A stretch of DNA of 64,000 nucleotides from Verrucomicrobiaceae bacterium. GTDB taxonomy: Bacteria > Verrucomicrobiota > Verrucomicrobiia > Verrucomicrobiales > Verrucomicrobiaceae. The first letter of the stretch is position 1. Every line of letters begins with the position of its first letter. The stretch spans positions 62,001 to 126,000 of the forward strand of contig CANGYJ010000005.1 in NCBI GenBank assembly GCA_947458455.1. The letters are read 5' to 3'. Of this stretch, positions 46,301-53,566 are shown piece by piece. Position numbers and translations under genes: made by a program. The notes under the pieces are model-generated. The model saw only the letters and a program-made list of their open reading frames with translations, was not told the origin of the DNA and did not search any database.

Positions 46301-47120
46301 GCCACCAAATATCGGCCCCGTCCTCCAAGTCGTGAGCACCGATTACCATGGCATCGCCCTTTTGCCCGATGGCAGCCTGAAAAGCTGGGGAGCCTGGGAC
46401 GGGGAATCCACCGCTCACAGCATCCCCGCCGAGGCCAAGGACGTGGTGCTCATCCAGACCACCGGCAATGAAAGCGCCGCCCTGCTAGCCGATGGCCGCC
46501 TCTTGGTGTGGAACGAAACGGGCGAAAATCGGTTCAGAAACACGCCCAAGGGCGTCACCATCACCGCCATCCGGCCCATGGGAAACTACGGCTTCTACGC
46601 CCTTGGTGACGATGGCAGCGCCACCCATCTCACCACTTACAACGTCATCGACGGCGTCGCCGTTCCTTCCGGCACCACGGGCGTGACAGATCTCTCCGGC
46701 GAATACAGCACTGGCTGGTTTGCCGCGAAAAAGGACGGCAGCATCCTCCACTGGGGCAAAGACAACCTTTATATCGGCCAGCAGCATGTCTCCGTGAAGG
46801 ACGCCCTCGCCGTGGCGGTTTCGGATGAGTTTCTCGTCGTCCTCCACCAAGACGGCACCGTGGACGGCTGGGGAACCACGGAGGACCGCCAGCGCTTCCG
46901 CGTCCGCAAATATCCCGGTGCCCTCCGCGTCCTGCCAGATCCCGCCGGCCGCATCTTCCTCATCGAAAAAGCCGGAGGCGAATGGGCCGCCGAGCTCAAT
47001 CCCTCCAATTATGAGTACCACGAGGAGCAGCGCCTCGGCACCATTGAGGGGAAACTCAAAGGCTGCACCAGCGTGGCCCTCTCCTCGATGTACATCTTTG
47101 GCGTGAAACCAGCCCCGTAA
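43350..47120 (+). CDS. Transmembrane Ser/Thr kinase with WD40- and RCC1-like propellers
   Basis: This protein has 1256 residues. Kinase domain about 32-300: GTGGMGAVYLAR (P-loop), K60 in VAIKVLP, E79, the HRDIKPANIL loop (152-161), DFGLAS (172-177) and GTPEYVAPERL. Next come a membrane helix at about 314-334 (WLWAAAVVVLLAAGYWFI) and a Pro/Ala/Glu-rich linker. A WD40-like propeller follows from about 409 (ERRLKGHEM-type block KRLKGHEMQLYACAI, TSGRDNTIRVWDAAKGKEL), then a helical stretch at about 750-930. RCC1-like repeats make up about 987-1256 (ALLPDGSLKSWGAWDG, LLADGRLLVWNETGE, KKDGSILHWGKD, HQDGTVDGWGTTED). The kinase lies inside and the propellers outside, so it is probably a sensor kinase. 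Start 43350 is preferred. Confidence 0.93.
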   Translation: MSDDTSPQVPEDPSDSMFPSLEELAALLPQYEFHELIGTGGMGAVYLARQYSLDRWVAIKVLPRSASQNPEDASRFITEARSMAKLTHSHIVAVYDFGQTVQGQLYLVMEYVKGHDLHHHIHQGDLNETRIRALVRQLCEALQYAHEHSIIHRDIKPANILINEDWQAKIVDFGLASHQSMVMTDVEYGTPEYVAPERLETGAVVDHRADIYALGVVIHEMFTRKTPQAAGSSAMSGMPEAFTNVIARCIAPSPGNRFQKAGEILTYLATADSLRKAAPQAAAKAPAPPPHLQARVKRPSRDVDTGPQGNGEAMKWLWAAAVVVLLAAGYWFIQNQRTKGPAPALVNAESKKDEPAPPPPSESPAKEEPKMAETGTKPAEPAPTPETPKMAAVPEGPFKLAPGDFGIEKRLKGHEMQLYACAILADQRRVVTSGRDNTIRVWDAAKGKELKKHTSPIDTLSNMSPSRQGTQILLSSAASDQAAIFDVETGKTIATVRVPGPNLQEAVWGPDESSVFLTCRDMKGGVYRWEPATGPKLTRLEWPQTAYQVLIERDPATLEPQNLLITGATIKIDTAPSTTTNNSNTPRYINDKVMAGFFSLDGKTNLGRPSGYSGHYNRLSISPDGTRAAGGSQTYAVFDAKTFNRLVVLSPPGANTFTMHSAWLAGGRVLVVSNVINNASSMLRLIEADTGNELARLDLGGLRATQLAVSPEGSWMLATGFSVNGNDTKPEHFDGLIIRLPDFSKMGTDKGIAAFAGRQLARLRTVDPELDGQLKAAVTAPGLLLGDEPILAQVRDLTTKYGAALKRAAATAAPKDRPLMIAEADAIATGAGVPDAATDAATTGEHLRFRGIYRQQLAQLEAKRKQSAESVRQTFEASAKALAATRSQAGDRLGAARCTALLASLADLKPFTEVVASAFTTAKPAPFPSSAPTVAATPTTPSPAPAPSSGQRLQRTGKPGELIKIERTTKNGYIGNNRSRVGSVPPNIGPVLQVVSTDYHGIALLPDGSLKSWGAWDGESTAHSIPAEAKDVVLIQTTGNESAALLADGRLLVWNETGENRFRNTPKGVTITAIRPMGNYGFYALGDDGSATHLTTYNVIDGVAVPSGTTGVTDLSGEYSTGWFAAKKDGSILHWGKDNLYIGQQHVSVKDALAVAVSDEFLVVLHQDGTVDGWGTTEDRQRFRVRKYPGALRVLPDPAGRIFLIEKAGGEWAAELNPSNYEYHEEQRLGTIEGKLKGCTSVALSSMYIFGVKPAP

Positions 47121-47307
47121 AGCCCCCGGCACGGGAAGTCCGAAATTCGAGACTCGTTTAGCGCCACACTGCGCCCGAGCTGTCCCTTGGGTCCTTCACG
47201 TCCCTTCTGTCCCTCCCGTTACTTTTTCACCCCTCCAAAGCTCGCACTTGCCAAAAAGCACTCATGATGTAATAATTTGATCAAATTAACTTCTCATATA
47301 TAAAAGT

Positions 47308-47330
47308 TTTTTAGCTTTTGGAGCTAAAAA
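47308..47330. promoter_or_regulatory. AT-rich palindrome upstream of the MarR gene
   Basis: TTTTTAGCT-TTTGG-AGCTAAAAA is a perfect 9-bp inverted repeat, about 105 bp upstream of the MarR start codon and 25 bp upstream of the -35 box. It may be an operator for the regulator or a DNA structure element; it lacks the U-tract of a terminator on the plus strand. Confidence 0.5.
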
Positions 47331-47354
47331 GTTATGAAATATATGGATTTAATG

Positions 47355-47383
47355 TTGCCTCTATCTTTTTGATTACCTATAAT
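47355..47383 (+). promoter_or_regulatory. Sigma70-type promoter of the MarR gene
   Basis: TTGCCT (47355-47360) and a perfect TATAAT (47378-47383) are 17 bp apart. Start of transcription would be near 47390, leaving a leader of about 44 nt that contains AAGGAACC as a ribosome binding site 7 nt before the ATG. The 312-bp gap 47121-47433 is strikingly AT-rich from about 47265 on and otherwise empty. Confidence 0.75.
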
Positions 47384-47433
47384 ACCGGAAACCGAGATCA
47401 TTTTAAAACCCATAGCTCTAAGGAACCTACACC

Positions 47434-47880
47434 ATGACCAACGGCATCAAGAACCCAGCCAAAGACCACGCCCAATTAGCAGACTTCATTCTGTTCAGCC
47501 AGCGTGAGTTCCTGCTGAACCTCTCCCGCGAGCTGAATCGGGATAATATCTCCTTCGCCCAGTTCTTCCTGCTGAGCTATCTCTCCACCTCCCCGGAGCT
47601 CACCATGACGGACATCGCCCGCAAGATGGGTCACTCCACCGCAGCCGCCACCGGCCTCGTCGATCGCCTCGAAAAGCTCGGCTACATGGAGCGCACCCAC
47701 GCCATCGAAGACCGCCGCAAGGTCCTCGTCCGCATCACCTCCCAGGGTCTTCAGCTCGTCTCCCGCCTGCGTGACGAACTCCAAAACCAGGTCGCCGCCG
47801 CCATGAGCGAGACCTCCGCCACGGATGCCGCCCAGTTCATTACCTCGTATCGCAACCTCGATACCGCCGTCGTGCGCTAA
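47434..47880 (+). CDS. MarR family transcriptional regulator
   Basis: This 148-residue protein has the winged-helix MarR core: FFLLSYLSTSPELTMTDIAR (first DNA helix), KMGHSTAAATGLVDRLEKLG (recognition helix), YMERTHAIEDRRKVLVRITS (wing with D-R-R), and helices at both ends for dimerisation. It would repress or activate genes in response to a small molecule; targets unknown. It has its own strong promoter in an AT-rich pocket, with a clear AAGGA ribosome site, unlike most genes of this window. An AT-rich palindrome upstream may be its operator. The pgeF-like gene follows on the same strand after 90 bp. Confidence 0.93.
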   Translation: MTNGIKNPAKDHAQLADFILFSQREFLLNLSRELNRDNISFAQFFLLSYLSTSPELTMTDIARKMGHSTAAATGLVDRLEKLGYMERTHAIEDRRKVLVRITSQGLQLVSRLRDELQNQVAAAMSETSATDAAQFITSYRNLDTAVVR

Positions 47881-47970
47881 GCGCCCTTTTCCCCAACACA
47901 GCCAGAAACCATCGAGGGCGCAGCGGATTCTCCGTTGCGCCCTTGGTGTTTATTCAGGATAAGAGCCGCC

Positions 47971-48630
47971 ATGCCCTCGATGACCTTCCCCGCCCTCGAC
48001 GCCCTCGCCAGCGGCGGATTCGCCCATCGCTTCACTCTCCGCCACCCGGAGATCGATGTGAACGAGGAGCGTGCCGTGGTCGTCGAGCGCCTCTGGGCCT
48101 GGCACCGCCAGCAGGCCGCCGAGATAGGTTTTGATCCCGATCACCTCTGCATCGGCGAGCAGGTCCATGGTTGCGAGGTGGCCGTGATCGAAAAAGCGCC
48201 CGAAAAGCCTGTCCCCGGCACCGATGGCCTCATCACCTGCGTTCCAGGCCTCGTGCTCGGCATTTATGTGGCCGATTGCGGAGCCGTTTTCATCCTCGAT
48301 ACCCGCACCGGAGCCTGCGGCCTGCTCCACTCCGGCAAAAAAGGCAGCGAGCTAGGCATCACCGCCCGCGCCTTGAACCTCATGGCCGAGCGATTTGGCT
48401 CCAAGCCGGAGGATTTGCACGTCCAGCTCGCCCCCTGCATCCGCCCGCCCGCCTACGAGATCGACTTCGCCGCGCAGATCCGCCAAAACGCCCTCGATTT
48501 CGGCATCCCCGCCGCTCAGTTCCATGATTGCGGCATCTGCACCTCCTCAGACGCCTCTCGCTACTACTCCTACCGACTCGAAAAAGGCCGCACCGGCCGC
48601 ATGCTCGCCCTTTTGGGCCGAAAAGCCTGA
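47971..48630 (+). CDS. PgeF/YfiH family (laccase domain) protein
   Basis: This 219-residue protein resembles the YfiH/PgeF family (DUF152, multicopper polyphenol oxidase-like): LCIGEQVHGCEVAVIEK (conserved VHG), GLVLGIYVADCGAVFILD (ADC motif), and LLHSGKKGSELGITARAL in place of the common HAGWRG. PgeF removes misincorporated L-Ser from peptidoglycan precursors in E. coli; other members act on purine nucleosides. Divergence in the HAGWRG motif makes the exact activity uncertain. The start at 47971 (MPSMTFPAL) is preferred over the upstream TTG frame. It lies just upstream of ispE. Confidence 0.85.
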   Translation: MPSMTFPALDALASGGFAHRFTLRHPEIDVNEERAVVVERLWAWHRQQAAEIGFDPDHLCIGEQVHGCEVAVIEKAPEKPVPGTDGLITCVPGLVLGIYVADCGAVFILDTRTGACGLLHSGKKGSELGITARALNLMAERFGSKPEDLHVQLAPCIRPPAYEIDFAAQIRQNALDFGIPAAQFHDCGICTSSDASRYYSYRLEKGRTGRMLALLGRKA

Positions 48631-48668
48631 TTTTAGCTTTTAGCCTTCATCTTTGATCTTTTCCCTCA

Positions 48669-49508
48669 ATGACGCTCCTTTCTCCCGCCAAGATCAATCT
48701 CAGCCTCCGCATCCTCGGCAAGCGCCCGGACGGCTTTCACGAGATCGAAACCCGCCTCGTCCGTCTTGCCTTTGGTGATACCGTGGAGGTCGAGCACCTC
48801 GGCGCAGGCACGAATGTGGCCTTCACCTGCTCCGATCCCACCGTCCCTTCCGACGAGTCCAATCTCGCCCTCAAGGCCCTCCGCGCCTTTGAGAGCCGCA
48901 CCGGTCAGCAGTCCTCCTGGCGCATCCATTTGGAAAAACGCATCCCGCATGGGGCTGGCCTCGGCGGCGGCAGCAGCAATGCCGCCACCATCCTCCGCGC
49001 CGCGAACGACCTCACCGGCAGCCCGCTCAGCCTCCCGCAACTCCTCGAAATCGCCGCCCAGATCGGCTCGGACGTGCCTTGCTTCCTCCTCGATAGCCCT
49101 GCGGCCGATGGCACCGGCCGTGGCGAGATCGTCCAGCCCGCCTCTTTTCCCCACCGCCTGCCAGTCGTCCTCATCAAGCCCCCCTTCCCCATTCCCACCC
49201 CTTGGGCCTACAAACAATGGGCTGGCTCCAAAGAAATCCTCGGCGTGCTTTACGCCCCGCAGCTCTGCGAATGGGGAGCCATGGTCAATGACCTCGAACG
49301 CCCCGTCTTCCAGAAATACCTCCTCCTGCCAGCGCTGAAAAACTGGCTCCTCGAGCACGGCGAAGTGCGTGCCGCCCTCATGTCCGGCTCCGGCTCCACC
49401 ATGCTCGCCATCACCGATACCGATGTGCAGGCCGCCGAACTCGCCGAAAAAGCCCGCGCCTGGTGCGGCGAAACCTCCTGGACCCTCGCCACCTGCACGG
49501 CAGCTTGA
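48669..49508 (+). CDS. ispE: 4-diphosphocytidyl-2-C-methyl-D-erythritol kinase
   Basis: This 279-residue GHMP kinase begins TLLSPAKINLSLRILGKRPD, with the IspE-typical PAKINL and KRPDGFHEIET motifs. The ATP loop is PHGAGLGGGSSNAATILRA, and the C-terminal motif is ALMSGSGSTMLAI. It phosphorylates CDP-methylerythritol in the non-mevalonate isoprenoid pathway. Length and motifs are normal for the family. An AATCAACA-type repeat and a thioesterase gene follow. Confidence 0.96.
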   Translation: MTLLSPAKINLSLRILGKRPDGFHEIETRLVRLAFGDTVEVEHLGAGTNVAFTCSDPTVPSDESNLALKALRAFESRTGQQSSWRIHLEKRIPHGAGLGGGSSNAATILRAANDLTGSPLSLPQLLEIAAQIGSDVPCFLLDSPAADGTGRGEIVQPASFPHRLPVVLIKPPFPIPTPWAYKQWAGSKEILGVLYAPQLCEWGAMVNDLERPVFQKYLLLPALKNWLLEHGEVRAALMSGSGSTMLAITDTDVQAAELAEKARAWCGETSWTLATCTAA

Positions 49509-49513
49509 AAAAA

Positions 49514-49612
49514 CTTCAACAATCAAAAATCGACATTCAGCAATCGTCATTCCCATCTTCGCCCACGACTCAAACCGCCGATTGATGAACTCCCATTGCT
49601 GATTGTTGAAGT
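49514..49612. repeat. Inverted repeat of the CAACAATCA type after ispE
   Basis: ACTTCAACAATCA at 49514-49526 is answered by TGATTGTTGAAGT at 49600-49612, an exact 13-bp inverse. Between them lie further words (AATCG, CATTCAGCAATCG) of the same flavour. No gene is present in the 122-bp gap. Confidence 0.8.
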
Positions 49613-49630
49613 AAATCCACCCTCCCCACC

Positions 49631-50089
49631 ATGGCCCATCGCTTCACCTGCATCGAACGCGTCCAGTTCTCCGATACCGACATGGCCGGCATCGTGCATT
49701 TCTCGAATTTCTTCCGCTACATGGAGCGCGTCGAGCACGGCTTCTTCCGCAGCCTCGGCTTCTCCATCGTCGATCCGCCCACCATCGGCGAGGAACGTGT
49801 CGGCTGGCCCCGTGTGCATGCCTCGTGCGATTACCTCAGCCCGCTGCGCTTCGAGGAGGAGTTTGAGAGCGAGCTGCTCGTCGAAGAAGTGCGCAGCAAG
49901 GTCATCCGCCACCTCATCCGCTTTTGGAAAACCGATGGCAGCCTCGCCGCCGAAGGCCGCATCACCGCCGCCTGCGTGCGCCGCGATCCCGCCACCGGCA
50001 AAATGAAAGCCATCGAGATCCCCCAGCGCTTCCGCGATCAAATTGAAGCCGCCCCCGCCGAGCTGCTCCGCCGCCCCGAGAAGCGATAA
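49631..50089 (+). CDS. YbgC-type acyl-CoA thioesterase
   Basis: This 152-residue hot-dog-fold protein has the 4-hydroxybenzoyl-CoA thioesterase/YbgC signature near the N-terminus: ERVQFSDTDMAGIVHFSNFF, with the catalytic Asp in SDTDMAG, then YMERVEHGFFRSLGF. It hydrolyses an acyl-CoA thioester; YbgC acts on short acyl-CoA or acyl-ACP in connection with the Tol-Pal cell-envelope system, but no tol genes are here. The start codon has the CTCCCCACCATG context. Cytoplasmic. It is followed 12 nt later by a small membrane protein gene. Confidence 0.9.
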   Translation: MAHRFTCIERVQFSDTDMAGIVHFSNFFRYMERVEHGFFRSLGFSIVDPPTIGEERVGWPRVHASCDYLSPLRFEEEFESELLVEEVRSKVIRHLIRFWKTDGSLAAEGRITAACVRRDPATGKMKAIEIPQRFRDQIEAAPAELLRRPEKR

Positions 50090-50101
50090 CCTTCAAAAAC
50101 C

Positions 50102-50395
50102 ATGCTCGGCTCCGGCAATCCCACGCCCTACGATGTCCCGGCCATCATCGTGCTCGTGCTGTTCGGCCTCACCCTGCTCACCGGAGCCATCCTCGGCCCT
50201 CGCTGGAGCGGCGACGCTGCCACCCTCACCCGCTGGTCCTCCGCCATGGTCAGCGCGCTCCTTCTCGCCGCCGTTCATCACCTCACCCCCACGACCAACG
50301 GCATCATCGGCGCTGGCCGCCTGATCACCCTCTGGCCCGCCTTTGCAGCCAACATGCTCCTTTTCGCCCTCTGGACCTGGCGAGTTACCTCCTAG
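50102..50395 (+). CDS. Small membrane protein, 97 residues
   Basis: Three hydrophobic helices are visible: VPAIIVLVLFGLTLLTGAIL, SSAMVSALLLAAVHHL and LITLWPAFAANMLLFALWTW. Connecting loops are short, with a conserved-looking GAILGPRWSGDAATL segment. I do not recognise a family. It starts 12 nt after the thioesterase stop, so it is probably cotranscribed with it. The downstream 146-bp gap to the DUF1501 gene contains CCCTTCCGTCCCTCC words similar to those at about 47201-47219. Confidence 0.6.
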   Translation: MLGSGNPTPYDVPAIIVLVLFGLTLLTGAILGPRWSGDAATLTRWSSAMVSALLLAAVHHLTPTTNGIIGAGRLITLWPAFAANMLLFALWTWRVTS

Positions 50396-50541
50396 CTCTC
50401 CCGTCACTTCGGTCCCTTCCGTCCCTCCCCCTCCCTTGCGAAGCATTGCACTTGGATTGGCACATTGGCCTCACGAGGCAAAACCGGCCCATCATGAGCG
50501 CGTAGGCGTGTGAACCCTTCCAAATCACCCCCCGCCACGTC

Positions 50542-51876
50542 ATGAAAATGCATCCCCTTTGCTCCGGCCATCACACGAACCTCTTCGCCACCTCGCAGGG
50601 CCGCCGTGATTTCCTCCAGGTCGGTGCCATGGCCGGACTCGGCCTCACCTTGCCGGAACTCTTCAAGGCTCAAGCAGGGCACACCGTCGCGGATGTGGCC
50701 AATTTCAAAGCGGTGGCCCAATCGGTGATACACATCTATCTGCCCGGTGGCATGGCCCAGCATGAATCGTGGGACCCCAAACCCTTCGCCGCCCCCGAGT
50801 ATCGCGGCCCCTTCAGCCCCATCAAAGGCGTCACTGGTGAGTATGTCGGCGAGAAGTTCGCCAGCATCGCCAAGATCCTCGACAAGATGACGCTCATCCG
50901 CTCCGTCACGCATGGCGAGGCGGCGCATGAACGCGGCACGCACAACATGTTCACCGGCTACCGCCCCAGCCCCGCGATCAAGTTTCCCAGCTTTGGCTCC
51001 ATCATCTCCCACGAGCAGGGCAGCCGGAACAATCTGCCGCCTTACATCGCCATCCCGTCTGTCATCGCCCCGGAGCAAGGCAGCGGTTACATGAGCAGCG
51101 CCTACGGCCCCTTCGCCCTCGGCAGCGATCCTGCGGATGCCAATTTCACCGTCCGCGACCTCGCCACGCCGAAGGACATCGACACCCGACGCTTTGACCG
51201 CCGTCGCGGACTCCTCGCCGCCGTGGACGAGCACTTCCGCGCCTCTGAAAAATCCGATGCGCTCAGCGCCATGGATGATTTCTACAGCGCCGCCTACAAG
51301 CTCATCAGCTCGCCGCAAGCCCGTGAGGCCTTCAACCTCGCCGCTGAACCCGCCAAGCTCCGCGATGAATATGGCCGCCACGCCGCCGGGCAGCGCTTCC
51401 TCCTCGCTCGCCGCCTCGTCGAGGCCGGCACACGCATGGTCTCCGTCAATTTTGGCAGTTGGGACCATCACTCGAACATCAAAGGGGCCTTCGAAGGCCA
51501 AGCCACGCAGTTTGACCAGGCCTTCGCCCGCCTCATCCGCGATCTCGAAGAGCGTGGCCTGCTCGATAGCACGCTCGTGCTCGTCAGCTCCGAATTCGGC
51601 CGCACGCCGAAGATCAACAGCACCAACGGTCGCGATCATTATCCCCGCGTCTTCTCCGTCGCCATGGCCGGTGGCGGCGTGAAGAAAGGTTTTGTCTATG
51701 GCAAGTCCGATGCCCTCGGTGCCGAGCCCGATGAAAACCCTGTCGGCCCCGAAGACCTCGCCAAGACCATGTACCGCCTCCTCGGCATCAACGGTGAGAA
51801 GCGCATCCTCGTCGAAAACGTCCGCCCCGTGGACATCGTCAACGGTGGCCGCATCCTCACCGAGGTCATCGCCTGA
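50542..51876 (+). CDS. Tat-exported DUF1501 protein
   Basis: This 444-residue protein has a twin-arginine signal at residues about 18-45 (GRRDFLQVGAMAGLGLTLPE). The mature part is the DUF1501 fold: SVIHIYLPGGMAQHESWDPK, SITHGEAAHERG-type block RSVTHGEAAHERGTHNMFTG, VSVNFGSWDHHSNIKGAFEG, and VLVSSEFGRTPKINSTNGRD. These features place it in the sulfatase/phosphatase-like superfamily. DUF1501 proteins are abundant in planctomycetes and verrucomicrobia, usually paired with a DUF1800/DUF1553 gene; none is adjacent here. The enzymatic role is unknown. An ATGAAAATG start is used. Confidence 0.95.
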   Translation: MKMHPLCSGHHTNLFATSQGRRDFLQVGAMAGLGLTLPELFKAQAGHTVADVANFKAVAQSVIHIYLPGGMAQHESWDPKPFAAPEYRGPFSPIKGVTGEYVGEKFASIAKILDKMTLIRSVTHGEAAHERGTHNMFTGYRPSPAIKFPSFGSIISHEQGSRNNLPPYIAIPSVIAPEQGSGYMSSAYGPFALGSDPADANFTVRDLATPKDIDTRRFDRRRGLLAAVDEHFRASEKSDALSAMDDFYSAAYKLISSPQAREAFNLAAEPAKLRDEYGRHAAGQRFLLARRLVEAGTRMVSVNFGSWDHHSNIKGAFEGQATQFDQAFARLIRDLEERGLLDSTLVLVSSEFGRTPKINSTNGRDHYPRVFSVAMAGGGVKKGFVYGKSDALGAEPDENPVGPEDLAKTMYRLLGINGEKRILVENVRPVDIVNGGRILTEVIA

Positions 51877-51936
51877 TCGGCTTTCAGAAGAAGCGTTTGC
51901 CGTGGTGAAATCGCGGTTCTATGAGCACGCGCCCGC

Positions 51937-53532
51937 ATGCTCCAGCTCAGCCAAGTTTTGCTTCCCGTCGATCACGCCGACGCCACCCTTCGTCAGGCGG
52001 CGCTGGAGGTGTTGAAGGTCAAAACGGACCAGTTGAAGCATCTTCATGTTAAACAACGCGCCATTGATGCCCGTCGCGGTCATGTGAATTTCAGTTACAC
52101 GCTGCTCGCCGAGCTCAATGATGAGTCCCACGTGCTTCAGCGACTCGATCAAGCCGCCCGCGTGCTAATCGCGGAGCCGGAGGAGTATCAGCTCCCCCGC
52201 CCGGCGCATGGCATCTCGGATCGTCCCATCATCGTCGGCACTGGCCCCTGCGGCTTGTTTTGCGGCCTCATGCTTGCCCGCGCCGGATGGAAACCCATCC
52301 TCCTCGAACGCGGCAAGGCCGCTGGGGATCGGGCACGCGATGTGACCGGCTTTTGGAATCGCGGCTGGGCCTTCAATCCCGAATCGAACGTGCAGTTTGG
52401 CGAAGGCGGCGCGGGCACCTTCTCTGATGGTAAACTTTACACCCAGATCCGCGACCGCGAGCACCGCATCCCCTGGCTTCTGAAGGAGATGGTCAAAGCC
52501 GGGGCACCCGAGGACATCCTCATCAAAGCGCGTCCGCACATCGGCACGGATCGCCTCATCAAAGTGGTGCGCCATATCCGCCAGGAAATCATCGAGCTGG
52601 GCGGTGAGGTGCGCTTTGAATCGAAAGTGAGCGATGTGGTCATCGAGGACGGCATCATGCGTGGCGTGGTGTTGGCCGATGGCAGCACGATTGAAGGCAG
52701 TCGCATCATTTTCAGCATCGGTCACAGCTCACGCGATACTTTTGAGATGCTCCATCACCGTCGCGTCCCGATGGAGCGCAAGCCCTTCTCCATCGGCGTG
52801 CGCATCGAGCATCCGCAAAAGCTCATCGACAGCTCGCTCTACGGCCGCTGGGCCGGTCACGAGCGCCTCGGCTCAGCGCCCTACAAATTCGTGGCGCACT
52901 GCGGCACCGGTCGCACCGCCTACAGCTTCTGCATGTGCCCCGGCGGCCTCGTTGTCGCCGCGAATTCCGAACCCGGCACCGTCGTCACCAATGGCATGAG
53001 CAGCTACGCCCGCGCCGAGGCCAATGCGAACGCCGGATTCATGGTCGATGTGCGGCCGGAGGACTTCGCGGGTGATGACACACTCGCCGGCATCGCCATG
53101 CAGCGTGGCCTTGAAAAAGCCGCCTTCGATCTGGCAGGCGGCACTTATGCGGCTCCCGCGCAGCTCTTGGGTGATTTCCTCGCTGGCAAAGCCTCCACCG
53201 GTCCCGGCAAGGTGCAGCCTAGCTACAAGCCCGGCGTTGTGTGGACGGATCTCACCTCCGTGCTGCCGGACTACATCACCGAGACGCTTCACCAGGCCAT
53301 TCCCCGCATTGAAAAAGGCCTGCGTGGCTTCGCCCTCGAAGACGCCGTGCTCACCGGTTTCGAGACACGCAGTTCCTGTCCCGTGCGCATCCCACGCGAT
53401 GCCGAGACGCTCGAATGCACCGGCGTGAAGCACTTTTACCCGGCCGGTGAAGGTGCTGGCTATGCCGGCGGCATCATCTCCGCCGCCGCCGATGGCCTTC
53501 GCGTGGCAGAAGCGATCCTGAAGCATGCGTGA
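51937..53532 (+). CDS. FAD-dependent dehydrogenase (COG2509-like)
   Basis: This 531-residue flavoprotein has an extra N-terminal domain of about 90 residues (VLLPVDHADATLRQAALEVL; RGHVNFSYTLLAEL) before the FAD-binding GxGxxG loop (IIVGTGPCGLFCGLMLARAG) at about residue 93. Other FAD-contacts are NVQFGEGGAGTFSDGKLYTQ and, at the end, YPAGEGAGYAGGIISAAADG. This agrees with the uncharacterised COG2509 dehydrogenases; the substrate is unknown. The gene overlaps the next gene's alternative start by 8 nt. Cytoplasmic, normal length. Confidence 0.9.
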   Translation: MLQLSQVLLPVDHADATLRQAALEVLKVKTDQLKHLHVKQRAIDARRGHVNFSYTLLAELNDESHVLQRLDQAARVLIAEPEEYQLPRPAHGISDRPIIVGTGPCGLFCGLMLARAGWKPILLERGKAAGDRARDVTGFWNRGWAFNPESNVQFGEGGAGTFSDGKLYTQIRDREHRIPWLLKEMVKAGAPEDILIKARPHIGTDRLIKVVRHIRQEIIELGGEVRFESKVSDVVIEDGIMRGVVLADGSTIEGSRIIFSIGHSSRDTFEMLHHRRVPMERKPFSIGVRIEHPQKLIDSSLYGRWAGHERLGSAPYKFVAHCGTGRTAYSFCMCPGGLVVAANSEPGTVVTNGMSSYARAEANANAGFMVDVRPEDFAGDDTLAGIAMQRGLEKAAFDLAGGTYAAPAQLLGDFLAGKASTGPGKVQPSYKPGVVWTDLTSVLPDYITETLHQAIPRIEKGLRGFALEDAVLTGFETRSSCPVRIPRDAETLECTGVKHFYPAGEGAGYAGGIISAAADGLRVAEAILKHA

Positions 53533-53566
53533 TGCGCCGCCCGGGCCGCGTTTTGACCTGCTCACC

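Noticed and set aside
47308-47330. Rho-independent terminator of the kinase gene
   Set aside because: The stem is nearly all A/T and is followed on the plus strand by G and mixed bases rather than a U-tract, about 190 bp after the kinase stop codon.
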